DNA of 64,000 nt from an uncultured Christensenellaceae bacterium (GTDB lineage: Bacteria > Bacillota > Clostridia > Christensenellales > Borkfalkiaceae). The stretch covers positions 29,778-93,777 of the forward strand of contig CAJUMW010000002.1 of NCBI GenBank assembly GCA_910587625.1. The letters are read 5' to 3'. The notes below the pieces were generated by a model. The model did no database searches. It had not been told where the DNA came from and saw nothing but the letters and a program-made list of their open reading frames with translations. Positions 1 to 9,700 of the stretch are shown piece after piece. Each line of letters starts with the position of its first letter. Within the stretch, counting starts at the first letter, position 1. A program made the translations under genes and the position numbers.

Positions 1-63
1 GAAATAATTTTTAAAAAAAATGTAAAAACCGATAATTTTTGACAGTGGTTTCGGCAGACCGAC

Positions 64-77
64 TTTTTTCGACAAAA
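64..77 (-). promoter_or_regulatory. Spo0A-box-like site upstream of the first small gene
   Basis: Read on the minus strand the site is TTTTGTCGAAAAAA, which contains the 0A-box core TGTCGAA without mismatch. It lies about 50 bases upstream of the -35 of the promoter at 126-154. That fits a Spo0A-responsive promoter, but a 7-base core can occur by chance and binding is inferred. Confidence 0.45.
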
Positions 78-125
78 TAGGGTAAACATAGACATATTGC
101 TACAAAATAAGACGGTAGGCTACTG

Positions 126-154
126 TTGCATACTGAATATATAGATGATATAAT
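126..154 (+). promoter_or_regulatory. Sigma-A-type promoter
   Basis: TTGCAT (126-131) and TATAAT (149-154) are separated by exactly 17 bases. The predicted start near 161 gives a leader of about 30 bases before the ATG at 192. Confidence 0.65.
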
Positions 155-191
155 ATACATATACTAAGATAAAAGAGGTAAGATACAAATT

Positions 192-389
192 ATGAAAAAC
201 ATAAACGAACATACGCAGGTTGAAATTTCGGAATGCCGCAACGAGAAAAAGATATTGCCCGAGGATTTGATTGCCGAGCTTGCTCCGCTTGTCCGCGAGT
301 TCTTCGTTGCCGACTTTTCGTCGGATAAAAATACAATTAAGCTGTCGTTTTTCAACGGACAGACGTTCAATGTGCATATAACAGAATAA
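192..389 (+). CDS. Small hypothetical protein, 65 aa
   Basis: A 65-residue acidic soluble protein with no signal peptide, membrane segment or cysteine pattern that I recognise. It looks real because a consensus promoter (126-154) precedes it, a purine-rich GAGGT ribosome site lies about 15 bases before the ATG, and a perfect terminator (403-436) follows 13 bases after the stop. The Spo0A-like box further upstream suggests expression around the onset of sporulation, which is inference. Function unknown. Confidence 0.6.
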   Translation: MKNINEHTQVEISECRNEKKILPEDLIAELAPLVREFFVADFSSDKNTIKLSFFNGQTFNVHITE

Positions 390-402
390 GTATTTTTAAA
401 AT

Positions 403-436
403 AAACCGCCCCCGTTTGACCAAACGGGGGCGGTTT
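403..436 (+). terminator. Strong intrinsic terminator-like hairpin
   Basis: A perfect 16-bp inverted repeat (AAACCGCCCCCGTTTG and its complement) with almost no loop. It separates the small gene from the germination operon. The T-run is short because the stem itself ends in TTT. Confidence 0.8.
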
Positions 437-497
437 GTCGTATTTAAACGTTTCAATTTGCGCATAAGAAAAAAATTATTACAGATTATAATTCTAT

Positions 498-1931
498 ATG
501 GTAACATTGGAAAAAAATATCAAATCCGTAAAAAGCGTTTTAAGCAGCGAGGACATTCTCGTATTCGAATTCGAGTCCGAAAAGGGCAAAAAGTTTGCAG
601 CAATTTACGCCGACGGGCTTATTGATAAGGCTCAGCTTGGCGAGCTTGTGGTAAAGCCGCTGCGCGTTGTGCAAAAGGACGACGATTTAAACGCTGTTAA
701 AAGCCTGCTTGCTTCTCCGGAAATTAAGGACGGAAAAAATATAAAAGAGGCAATTAAGGAAGTTCTCGGCGGAAACGCCGTGCTTTTTGTGGACGGGGAA
801 AAGGATTTTGCGGTAATAGGCGTAAAAAAACCGCCTATGCGCGCCGTCGCCGAGCCGCCCACGCAGATAGCGGTGCACGGACCGCGCGAGGGGTTTATAG
901 AGGATATAAAAATAAACCTCGGGCTTATCAGAAAGAGAATTAAAAACGACAAGCTTCAAGTTAAGACGATTTTTATAGGAGAGCGGTCGGATACCGCCGT
1001 GTCCATTGTCTATATTGACGGAGTTTGCCCGAAAAACCTGCCCGAAAAAATTGAAAAGGAAATTTTGGCAAACAAGATTGACATTGTTCCCGACTCGTCG
1101 TACATTGCCAACTTTTTGGCTAAAAAGCCGCGTTCGCTGTTCAAACAGTGCGGTACGGCTGAAAAGCCCGACGTATTCTGCGCAAAAGTATGCGAGGGAA
1201 GGGTGGGCATTGTTGTAGACGGCTCTCCGATTTGTCTGACTCTGCCGTATATGATAGTCGAAGATTTTCAATCTGTCGAGGACTATTATATTACGTCGTA
1301 CCGTGCTACAACGCTTCGCGTTTTGAGGGTGGCGGCGGTGCTTATCGGGTTGTTGTTGCCGGCTCTCTATATTTCGGCGCAGCTTTTCAAGATACAGATT
1401 ATCCCCTTTCAGTTGCTTTTAAAAATTTCAAGTTCGGTTGCGGGGCTTGCGCTCTCTCCGAGCGTGGAAATGTTTTTGACGCTTTTCGTGCTCGAAGTTT
1501 TAAACGAGGCGTCTATAAGAATGCCGAAGTACGTCGGGCTTGCGCTGTCGGTAGTTGGCGCTTTGGTGCTCGGAGATACTGCGGTAAAGGCTGGCATAAT
1601 TTCTACTCCTGCAATAATAATTATCGCATTTTCGGCAATTTGCCTATACACGGTGCCGTCGAACGTTGAAACTACTACGACGCTGCGCTGGATGTATCTG
1701 ATTATTGCCGGTTCGATAGGACCTTTCGGAATGATACTTTTTACCGCATATCTCATTACCTATCTTGTTTCCGAACAGAGTTACGGCGTGCCGCTTGTTG
1801 CGCCCTTTGCTCCGTTGATACGCGGTGACTTATACGACAGCTTTGTAAAAGCCAATATGTACACTCTCAAAGAAAGACCCAAAGCTTTTAAAACAAAAGA
1901 CAGGTTGAGGTTGAAAAAGGATGAAAATTAG
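498..1931 (+). CDS. gerAA: GerA-type spore germination receptor subunit A
   Basis: This 477-residue protein belongs to the GerA family. These integral inner-spore-membrane proteins form germinant receptors with GerAB and GerAC. It has the family layout: a soluble N-terminal half with the family stretch RSLFKQCGTAEKPDVF and SPICLTLPYMIVEDFQSVEDYY at the boundary, then about five hydrophobic segments (residues ~270-430) and a basic C-tail. It overlaps the permease gene by 11 bases, so the three ger genes form an operon. No good Shine-Dalgarno precedes the ATG at 498. A CATAAG at 463-468 could be a sigma-G -10, and TATAAT at 487-492 ends 5 bases before the ATG. Neither has a good -35. The germinant cannot be read from sequence. 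Confidence 0.9.
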   Translation: MVTLEKNIKSVKSVLSSEDILVFEFESEKGKKFAAIYADGLIDKAQLGELVVKPLRVVQKDDDLNAVKSLLASPEIKDGKNIKEAIKEVLGGNAVLFVDGEKDFAVIGVKKPPMRAVAEPPTQIAVHGPREGFIEDIKINLGLIRKRIKNDKLQVKTIFIGERSDTAVSIVYIDGVCPKNLPEKIEKEILANKIDIVPDSSYIANFLAKKPRSLFKQCGTAEKPDVFCAKVCEGRVGIVVDGSPICLTLPYMIVEDFQSVEDYYITSYRATTLRVLRVAAVLIGLLLPALYISAQLFKIQIIPFQLLLKISSSVAGLALSPSVEMFLTLFVLEVLNEASIRMPKYVGLALSVVGALVLGDTAVKAGIISTPAIIIIAFSAICLYTVPSNVETTTTLRWMYLIIAGSIGPFGMILFTAYLITYLVSEQSYGVPLVAPFAPLIRGDLYDSFVKANMYTLKERPKAFKTKDRLRLKKDEN

Positions 1932-2982
1932 CTCAAGACAAATTTGTTTTATTATGATTGCATATACCGCCGCAACAAAGCTGCTGATGTACCCTACGCT
2001 TTTGAGTATGGCGTCGGGGAACGATTTGCTGTTTTCCGCGCTTATAGACTTTTTTATAGGTACGGCGGTAATTTGGAGTATAAGCTTTCTTTGCTCGAGG
2101 ATGGATAAAACATTTTTCGAGCTTATAAAGGGTACTTTGGGCGAAGTTACCGCGCGCATTGTATTCGGATTTTTTGCGGCGTTTTTTCTTCTTTCTACGC
2201 TGCTTCCGATTTTTGAACAGGTTGGATATATACACAATATTTTCTACGACACCGTTCCGTCGTTGGGCGTGTTTTTGCCGTTCTTCGTGTTTACGGTGTA
2301 TGCAGCCACAAAAAAGTTTACCAACATAGGCAGATGCGCGGACATCTGTCTGCCGATTTTCGCGGTATCGATACTCTTTATATTTATAACTGCTTTTTCG
2401 GACGTTCAGTGGGACAACCTTATGCCGATTTTAAAAACCCCCGCTCTCGATATCTTTCGCGGTGCGGCAAACACGGCTTACGCGTTTGTTGAGCCCTGTT
2501 GGCTTCTTATGTTTATGGGGCATTTTAAATATAAGAAGGGGGACGCGGCAAAAATAACCCTCTCTTATGCGCTTGGGGCGGCTACGGTGTTGCTGTTTCT
2601 CGCAATGTTTTACGGCATTTACGGCGCGGTTGCGCCCTCGCGCACATATGCAATAGCGCGTACTTCGCTGTTTTTCCCCGCGATTGAGGTTATAGGCAGA
2701 ATGGACCTTTTGGTACTGTTTGTACTTGAAATAGTTATGCTTTTCGCGCTTGTTTTAAACATTCAGCTTGCCGTCTACGCGCTTGTTAAATGCACGGGCT
2801 ATGAAAACAGAATGTTTTTATCGTTTTTGGTAAACGGCGCGCTTTTGGCAATAACAATTTTCTGTAACAGTTTCTACAACAATATAAACGAGCTGTTCTA
2901 TAATTGGATGTGGATAATGTATATAGTATTTGTCGTTGCGCTGCCTGTGATTGCTTGGCTGTTTAAAAGGAGGACGGCATAA
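1921..2982 (+). CDS. gerAB: GerAB-type spore germination permease
   Basis: A 353-residue, very hydrophobic protein with about ten transmembrane helices. It matches the GerAB/spore-permease branch of the APC amino-acid transporter superfamily, which provides the germinant-binding membrane subunit. It opens with ISSRQICFIMIAYTAATKLL, typical for the family. The start overlaps the end of gerAA by 11 bases, and a GGTTGAGGTTG-rich stretch in gerAA can serve as its ribosome site. It is followed after 2 bases by gerAC. Confidence 0.9.
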   Translation: MKISSRQICFIMIAYTAATKLLMYPTLLSMASGNDLLFSALIDFFIGTAVIWSISFLCSRMDKTFFELIKGTLGEVTARIVFGFFAAFFLLSTLLPIFEQVGYIHNIFYDTVPSLGVFLPFFVFTVYAATKKFTNIGRCADICLPIFAVSILFIFITAFSDVQWDNLMPILKTPALDIFRGAANTAYAFVEPCWLLMFMGHFKYKKGDAAKITLSYALGAATVLLFLAMFYGIYGAVAPSRTYAIARTSLFFPAIEVIGRMDLLVLFVLEIVMLFALVLNIQLAVYALVKCTGYENRMFLSFLVNGALLAITIFCNSFYNNINELFYNWMWIMYIVFVVALPVIAWLFKRRTA

Positions 2983-2984
2983 CA

Positions 2985-4268
2985 GTGAAAAATTTTTTCA
3001 ATATAAATAAATTTGCCGTTATTATCTATTGGGTAATTTTTCTTGCGCTTGCCGGTATGTTCTTTACCAATGATTTCGGCTTGGTCGATATTCATAAGAC
3101 CTCTATTATTACCGCTATCGGAATAGACAGCGAGGGAGAAGAGGTCAAGGTTACCGCCGAAATTGCTATGCCCCAACCCTCGCAAAGCGGAGAAAATATC
3201 AGGTATGCTCAGGTGCAGGGCAGCGGACTTACCATTGCCGACGCGCTCAACGAAATAAATTCCAAAACGGGGTTTTATACAAAACTGCAGTTTTGCAGGC
3301 TGATATTGATAGGTGAAAACTGTCGCGATAACCAGCTTTTTCGCGTTCTCGGCTGTCTATACCGCAAGAATTATTCCGAGCTCACCGCGCTCGTAGCTAT
3401 GTGCGAGGGTAAAGCTGCGGATATGCTTGCCAACAAGTCGCAGGTGTCGGATATGACAAGCGAGGCTATACGCAAAATTCTGTCCGACGAAATAGAGAAA
3501 TCGGGCAATGCAAACACCGCAAATTTAAAGGACATAGCGCTTGCCGAGTTTTCGCACAGCCGCTCGTGCTTTATGCCGTATGTGCAGATAACCAAGCCCG
3601 GCACATCCGAAGAGGGCGGAAACGGGGACAACGTCGGCGGAGATCCCGTCGAAGGCGGCGGTTCCGGTGAATCGGGCGGTCAGGGCGGAGGCTCGGGCGG
3701 TCAAGGTCAGTCCGGGGGGCAAGGCGGACAAGGCGGACAAGGCAGCAATCAACAGGGGCAGTCCGTTGAGTTTACCGCGAGAAAAACCGTCTATTTTTCA
3801 AACGGCTTATACAAGGGAATTCTCGACGAGCAGCAGTCGTTTGCGCTTGCTATGTTCAAAAGTAAAATACGCCTTGCCGTTTTGCCGTGCGAAGGAGGGG
3901 ATATTCATCATACTATAGGACTTCGAAACGTTGAGGGAGACATAGGCGTTAAAGTGGAAAACGGCGTTCCCAAAATTTCGTTTTCTTTCTCCGCCACGGC
4001 GCAGATTCAGGGCGCAAGGGTCAAGGTCGACCCCAGCACTACAAATAAGGACGACAACGTAGACGACAAAGTTTTGCGCGGCGCCGAGGAAGAGCTTAAA
4101 AAAAGGTTTGAAAGTTTGTTTTCAGTCTGTAAAGAAAGCAATTGCGACATTTTGGGGCTGAAAGAATATCTTTATAAACACGACTATAATAACTACGGTT
4201 TAGTTGAAAAAGATTTTTATTCGGTTGCGGAAACCGAGTGCAAAATCAACGTCAGAAGCGTGCATTGA
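2985..4268 (+). CDS. gerAC: GerAC-type germination protein, uncleaved anchor and Gly-rich insert
   Basis: A 427-residue Ger(x)C-family protein, the third receptor subunit. The family stretch HKTSIITAIGIDSEGEEV follows the N-terminal hydrophobic helix (residues ~9-27). Typical GerAC proteins carry a lipobox cysteine before this stretch. Here the equivalent region reads GMFFTNDFGLVD and has no Cys, so the protein should stay anchored by an uncleaved helix. A Gly/Gln/Ser-rich insert (residues ~209-259) separates the two folded domains. The start is GTG at 2985, chosen because AAAAGGAGG ends 11 bases before it. A hairpin at 4271-4301 ends the operon. Confidence 0.85.
   Translation: MKNFFNINKFAVIIYWVIFLALAGMFFTNDFGLVDIHKTSIITAIGIDSEGEEVKVTAEIAMPQPSQSGENIRYAQVQGSGLTIADALNEINSKTGFYTKLQFCRLILIGENCRDNQLFRVLGCLYRKNYSELTALVAMCEGKAADMLANKSQVSDMTSEAIRKILSDEIEKSGNANTANLKDIALAEFSHSRSCFMPYVQITKPGTSEEGGNGDNVGGDPVEGGGSGESGGQGGGSGGQGQSGGQGGQGGQGSNQQGQSVEFTARKTVYFSNGLYKGILDEQQSFALAMFKSKIRLAVLPCEGGDIHHTIGLRNVEGDIGVKVENGVPKISFSFSATAQIQGARVKVDPSTTNKDDNVDDKVLRGAEEELKKRFESLFSVCKESNCDILGLKEYLYKHDYNNYGLVEKDFYSVAETECKINVRSVH
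3650..3745 (+). repeat. Gly-rich coding repeat inside gerAC
   Basis: Short reiterations of GGCGGACAA and related 9-mers encode GGQ/GQG triplets in a flexible linker. The repeat is in frame, so length changes by slippage would not break the gene. Confidence 0.7.
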
Positions 4269-4270
4269 TA

Positions 4271-4301
4271 AAAAACGAGAGCGTAGATAAACCTCGTTTT
4301 T
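4271..4301 (+). terminator. Terminator-like hairpin after gerAC
   Basis: AAAAACGAG pairs with CTCGTTTTT across a 13-base loop, ending in a T-run. It lies 3 bases after the gerAC stop. Confidence 0.6.
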
Positions 4302-4376
4302 AATTGCTAACTCAACAAATAACAAAACGCCTTACTCTTTTAATTTTATGTAATTTATAAAAAATTAATTTAACTA

Positions 4377-4405
4377 TTGCAAACGGTGCAAAGCTATGTT
4401 AAAAT
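4377..4405 (+). promoter_or_regulatory. Sigma-A-type promoter for the two-component operon
   Basis: TTGCAA (4377-4382), a 17-base spacer and TAAAAT (4400-4405). The predicted start near 4412 gives a leader of about 86 bases that contains the two inverted repeats at 4428-4469. Confidence 0.6.
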
Positions 4406-4427
4406 AAAGTAAATTCATATAAAATTC

Positions 4428-4469
4428 ATACGGGTATACCCGTATATTGCTTATTTCATAAGCAATATA
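4428..4469. repeat. Two adjacent inverted repeats in the leader of the LytTR operon
   Basis: The first (4428-4445) is a perfect 18-bp palindrome, ATACGGGTATACCCGTAT. The second (4443-4469) has 11-base arms TATATTGCTTA/TAAGCAATATA around a 5-base loop. They share three bases and lie 29 bases or more before the GTG start. Either could be an operator or an RNA element; no T-run follows, so simple termination is unlikely. Confidence 0.6.
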
Positions 4470-4497
4470 AAAAACTTTAACGGTAAAGGAGGCAGGA

Positions 4498-5214
4498 GTG
4501 AGGAATATTGCTATCGTAGAGGACGAGGACGTCGCTGCGGAAATTCTTTACGAATATATCGAGCGTTTTTCAAAGGAAACGGGTCAGGAATTCAGTATTG
4601 ACAGATTTCGTGACGCGGTTGATTTTCTTAGCGGTTATAAAGCCAAGTATGCTGTCGTTTTTATGGACATACAAATGCCGCACCGCGACGGTATGAGCGC
4701 TTCCGTGGAGCTGAGAACCGTGGATAAGACGGTTTCGCTGATATTTATTACAAATTTAATACAGTACGCACAAAAGGGCTACGAAGTGGACGCTACCGCG
4801 TACATTATCAAGCCTGTGCAATATTACGATTTTGCCCTAAAATTCAGAAAAGCGCTGGACTTATACGTTATCAACGAAAAACAGGATTTAGTGCTGAATA
4901 CTTCTAAGGGCATTTGCCGTATATCCACGGACAAGCTTCTGTATGTGGAAATAGTCCGTCACCGCCTTTATTATAAAACGGTTGACGGAGTAGTGGAGCG
5001 GACGGGCGTACTTTCCAAAGTCGAAGCCGAACTGAAAAAATTCGGGTTTTTAAGGTGCAATCAATGTTATCTTGTAAATCCCCGGTTTATTGTTGCGGTG
5101 GACGGCTCAACCGTTCAACTCGGTGCGGAAACGCTTGTAATCAGCCGCCCCAGAAAAAAAACTTTTATGTCAGAGCTTGCCGCCTGGTACGCGGGTATGG
5201 GTAAAAATTTATGA
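4498..5214 (+). CDS. LytTR-family response regulator
   Basis: 238 residues. An N-terminal receiver domain has acidic residues E8-D9-E10, the predicted phospho-acceptor D57 in FMDIQMP, T85 and K105 in IIKP. The C-terminal LytTR DNA-binding domain spans about 130-238 (FLRCNQCYLVNP near the end). This is the AgrA/ComE class, normally activated by a GHKL kinase and often tied to peptide signalling. The start is GTG at 4498, preceded by AAAGGAGGCAGGA. It overlaps the kinase gene by 4 bases (ATGA). No AgrB or AgrD-like gene is adjacent, so the signal is unknown. The glycosidase locus downstream is a possible target. Confidence 0.9.
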   Translation: MRNIAIVEDEDVAAEILYEYIERFSKETGQEFSIDRFRDAVDFLSGYKAKYAVVFMDIQMPHRDGMSASVELRTVDKTVSLIFITNLIQYAQKGYEVDATAYIIKPVQYYDFALKFRKALDLYVINEKQDLVLNTSKGICRISTDKLLYVEIVRHRLYYKTVDGVVERTGVLSKVEAELKKFGFLRCNQCYLVNPRFIVAVDGSTVQLGAETLVISRPRKKTFMSELAAWYAGMGKNL

Positions 5215-6575
5215 CGTTTTCACAGGTTTTGTACCTTTACGGCATTATAATCGTAGAATTTCTATTTGAATATTCGGTTTTTGCGGTGCTCTTTCTTTAT
5301 AAACTAAACCGCAGAAGTAATTTCGTTTTGCGTGCGTTGCTATGTTTTGTCGTAATTTTTGCAATCGGTTTGCCCGTAGCTTGTTTTTATACTCTTTTCG
5401 GCAACACGGTATGGGGGCGCATATTAGTTTATATCTTTCTGTTTTTGGCGTTTGTGCTTCTTGCGTATCTTTGTTTTGAAGAAAGCTATTTTACGGTGCT
5501 GATAGGTTGCGGTATGGCGTACGCCGCGCAAAACCTTACCTATAAAGTATATTTGTTAATCTGGACTTTGGGGGAGCGGTTTGGACTTTACGATAATTGG
5601 GGCGCGCATTTCGACCTCTTCTATCGGTTGGTTTATTACGCTGTTTTTATAATTTGCGCGGTATGTTTCTGGTTTGCCTTTATAAAGAGAATTGCGGTAA
5701 AGCTACAAAGCAGGTCGCTAAACTATAAAATGCTTTTGATTACCTTTTTCATTTTGGGTATAACAGTCTTATTATGCTCGGTAGAGGACGTGTATTTTGC
5801 AAAACTCAGCGTAGAGCGGGAAAACAAATTTGACAACTATGTATATTATGTGCTTCGTCAAACGAGCAACGCGTTTTCGGCGGTGTGCTGTCTTATTGTC
5901 GTTTTGCTTGCTTCCAAGTCAATTATTGAAAGTCAACTTCTGCGGGAGGTGGAATATCTGAAATACGCCGTTCAGCAGGGTGAAAAGCAATATCAGATAT
6001 CAAAGGACAGTATCGAGCTTATAAACGTTAAATGCCACGATATAAAGTATAAGCTTGACGCGTTAAGCGCGCAGGGGAATCTGCGCGCCGAAGAATTAAA
6101 GGAATTGCGCGACAGTATATCATTTTACGATTTGAAAAAAGATACGGGCAACAGCCTTCTTAACGTTTTGATTAACGAAAAAAGTTTGTATTGCGAACAA
6201 AACGGCATAACGCTGTCCTGTATGATTGACGGGAAAAAGCTGGATTTTATCGAGGCGGGCGACCTTTATTGCCTTTTCGGAAACCTCATAGACAATGCTT
6301 TGGAGGCGGTTAAGGAAATAGAGAAAAAGGAACGCAGGATAGTAAACATTTCCGTTAAATCAAAGGGGAATATAGTAATAGTACAGGAGGAAAATTATTT
6401 TACAGGCGAGCGACGGTTTGTCGATGGGCTTCCGTTTACCACTAAATCGGATAAAAGCAGTCACGGCTTCGGTATGCGTAGCATCTATATGATTGTCAGA
6501 AAATACGGGGGTGAACTCAAAGTCTTTACGGCAGATGGAATATTTCATTTGAATATCATATTTACGGGCAGATAA
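5211..6575 (+). CDS. GHKL sensor histidine kinase (AgrC-like)
   Basis: 454 residues. The N-terminal half (~1-245) has six to seven predicted membrane helices and no large external domain. A coiled segment then leads to the phospho-acceptor motif KCHDIKYKL with H276. The GHKL ATPase follows, with the N box NLIDNALEA (N358, N362) and the glycine box SHGFGMRSI near residue 420. It autophosphorylates and passes phosphate to the LytTR regulator encoded immediately upstream. The fold matches kinases that sense membrane-permeating peptides, but no peptide gene is visible nearby. Confidence 0.9.
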   Translation: MTFSQVLYLYGIIIVEFLFEYSVFAVLFLYKLNRRSNFVLRALLCFVVIFAIGLPVACFYTLFGNTVWGRILVYIFLFLAFVLLAYLCFEESYFTVLIGCGMAYAAQNLTYKVYLLIWTLGERFGLYDNWGAHFDLFYRLVYYAVFIICAVCFWFAFIKRIAVKLQSRSLNYKMLLITFFILGITVLLCSVEDVYFAKLSVERENKFDNYVYYVLRQTSNAFSAVCCLIVVLLASKSIIESQLLREVEYLKYAVQQGEKQYQISKDSIELINVKCHDIKYKLDALSAQGNLRAEELKELRDSISFYDLKKDTGNSLLNVLINEKSLYCEQNGITLSCMIDGKKLDFIEAGDLYCLFGNLIDNALEAVKEIEKKERRIVNISVKSKGNIVIVQEENYFTGERRFVDGLPFTTKSDKSSHGFGMRSIYMIVRKYGGELKVFTADGIFHLNIIFTGR

Positions 6576-6627
6576 ATTTTAATTGTTGACAAAATGAGTA
6601 AAAAAATTACAGTTTAAGAAACCAATC

Positions 6628-6656
6628 TTGTTTGTATATTTCAATTATTATATAAT
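6628..6656 (+). promoter_or_regulatory. Sigma-A-type promoter for the glycosidase locus
   Basis: TTGTTT (6628-6633), a 17-base spacer and TATAAT (6651-6656). A leader of about 75 bases holds short GC-rich inverted repeats before the AAGGAG ribosome site. The weak -35 would suit activation by a regulator. Confidence 0.55.
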
Positions 6657-6738
6657 TCTATCGCTGAACTTCGTAAGCGGATTTTTGCCGAGCCGTTTGC
6701 GGAAAAAGCGAAATTAATTGATTTAAGGAGAAAAGCAA

Positions 6739-9700
6739 ATGGCAAAAAAAGCAATGTCTGTAAAAAAATCACTTGCTATTTTCGTACCCGGCATAACTGC
6801 GGCGGTGGCTATAATGCTCGTGCTGGTTATTGCTGCGTCAATGTTCTGGCAAGATATCAGCCTTTGGTTGTACGGCCGTGCGCAGAAAACCGACGCCGCC
6901 GTTCTGGAAGGCGGTGCGGAGCTGTGCGAGGATATAGTTGAAGAAGGCATAGTGTTGTTGAAAAACGAAAAAGACGGTAAAGGCAACGCGGCTTTGCCCC
7001 TTACCGATCAGGAACTTGACAAGGGCGTCAACGTGTTCGGCTGGGCGGGCTACGACTGGATGACTATGGCGTTTGGTTCCGGCTATGCGAACACAGACCT
7101 TCAAAAAGTCAAACTGTTCCCTGCTTTGGAAGCGGCAGGCATTAAGTATAACGAAGATCTTTACAATTTATATAAAGATTACTACACTGCTCATGTAAAA
7201 ATTTACGGTGAACAGGACTATTTGGAGTATAGAGGCGGCGTTAAATTTGGTTCGGAAGAAATTTTCGTATTGCGCGAGCCGAGCTATAACGATTATATTG
7301 CCGCGGCCGTTAAAAGCGACGTCATAGAAAGCGGCGTAGGCATTGTGGTTATCGGCAGAACGGGTAGCGAAAGCAAGGACTTGTCTTCGTCAGAGCAGGT
7401 AAGACAGACCGAAGCGGGAAAGAATATAAAAAAGACTTTTAGCGACAGACATTATTTACAGCTTTCACCCGACGAAGAAAATATGATTAAGGCGGCGACC
7501 GAGCTTTGCGATAAGGTCATCGTAGTACTCAATACTGCAAACACTATGGAAACGGGCTTTATTGAGAGTGAAGAAATCGACGGTGCGCTTCTCGTCGGAA
7601 TTACGGGAATTTCGGGTGTGAACGGACTTATCAACGTGCTTCGCGGTGAGAAGGAAGAACCTGTTCCGGAACTTGACGCAGACGGCAACGTAAAATACAA
7701 CGAAGACGGTACGCCCGTTTATAAAACGGACGCCAGCGGCAAGGTTATTACCGAAAAGAAGCTGGTTTCCCCCTCGGGTAGAACGGTAGACACCTACGCT
7801 TACGATATTATCGGCACTACTCCTTCGGCGGTAAACCAAGGGAATAAGGGCAACGGCGAAGTAGGCGCGGGAACGATTTACAGCAACCGTAAGACCGAAA
7901 ACGATTCGCGTTTTAAAGCTTATGTGGATTATTCGGAAGGAATATACGTCGGCTATAAGTGGTTTGAAACCGCCGACGCGGAAGGCTATTGGGCGGGCGT
8001 TGATAATCAATACGGCAAAGGTTACGACGGCGTAGTTCAATATCCTTTCGGATACGGACTTTCTTATGCTGATTTCGAATGGGAAATTACAGACGTAAGC
8101 GTTCCCTCCGGTTCGGAACTTAAAGCAAACGATAAAATCGAAATTACCGTTAAAGTTAAAAACAACAGTAAAACATATCCCGGTGCGGACGTTGTTCAGC
8201 TGTACTATACGCCGCAATATATAAAGGGCGGCATCGAAAAGGCATTCGTAAACCTTGCGGATTTCGCAAAGACCGACGTTATTCAGCCGGGCGGTTTCGA
8301 CGTGGTGACTCTTTCTGTCAGTGCTCAGGCAATGGCTTCTTACGACTGCTATGACAAAAACAATAACGGACATACCGGTTATGAGCTTGACGGCGGCAAC
8401 TATCAGCTTCGTCTGATGAAAAACTCGCACGAGGCAGCCGATATGGCAAATGGTTCGGCGGTATTGGACTACACCGTGCCCGCAAAAGGCTATACCTACG
8501 ATAAAGACGAAAAAACGGGCAATGACGTTGTAAATCGTTTCACCAATAAGGACGGAAAAAATAACGACCAGACTATCGACGAAGCCGATCTTGACGGAAG
8601 TCACGAAAGCGACGGCGGAGTTAAATATTTGTCGCGTGCAGATTTTAAAGCGACCTATCCCCAGAAGATTACCAAAGCTAGGGATATGACCGACGAGGCT
8701 TTGAAAATTGCAAAAATGGTTTCTCCTACGCAAAAACAGTTAGAGTACGCGGGCTACACGGATGCTGACGGCGGACTTGGCACCAAGCGCGACGTTTCGG
8801 CGGGCGGCAACGGCCTGAAACTTGCGGACGCTATGGATGCGAAATCTTACGACGACGACATATGGGAATTGTTAATTGCCAATATAACCAACAGCGAACT
8901 TGTCGGGTTAGTCAGCGACGGCTATTTTAAAACCAACGCTATTCCCAGCATCGGAAAAACGGAATTTGTTGATTTGGACGGACCTCTCGGCTTCAACACC
9001 CGCGTAACGGGTGGCGAAGGCACAAGCTGCGAATTTATGGCTTATCCCAGCGGCACTATGCTTGCGCAGACCTGGAACACCAAATTGGCTGTTGCTTTGG
9101 GCCGCAGCGTGGGCAGAGAAAAAGACTCTATCGACGGTTTATACGGTTGGTACGCGCCCGGCGCAAATACGCACCGCAATCCTTTCGGCGGCAGAAACGG
9201 CGAATATTATTCCGAGGACGGCGTGCTGGCCGGCAAAATTTGCGCGGGAACCGTTTCGGGCGCAAAGGATATGGGCGTTTATTCGTATGTAAAACATTTT
9301 GTTGTTAACGATACGGAATATAACCGCGAGGGATTGTTCACTTTCCTTACCGAACAGACTCTGCGTGAAACTTACCTTAAACCCTTTGAAATTATGATTA
9401 AGGAAGGCGGCGGTAACGCTCTTATGACGAGTATGAACCGCCTGGGAAGAGTTTGGTCCGGCGGAAACTACGGTGTTATGACCGAAATAATCAGGGACGA
9501 ATGGGACTTCCGCGGAAGCGCGGTAACCGACTGGATGAACTCGGGCGAAAGCTATATGCCTCCCTACAAAGGCATTTGGGCCGGAAACAGCATTTGGCTG
9601 ACCAACGGGTTTACCGACACCGTATTTAATACAATTAAAAACGATATGGGTTATAAGGTTGCCGAAAGAGTTGCGCACGACGTCTTGTGGACGTTCGTAG

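Noticed and set aside
7465..8733. Long open frame on the minus strand (422 codons) opposite the GH3 gene
   Set aside because: It lies wholly inside the GH3 coding region, has no ribosome site or recognisable domain and is rich in unlikely Val/Arg/Cys strings. It is a shadow of codon bias, like others at 9139-9933, 12045-12839, 21551-22537 and 27509-28198.
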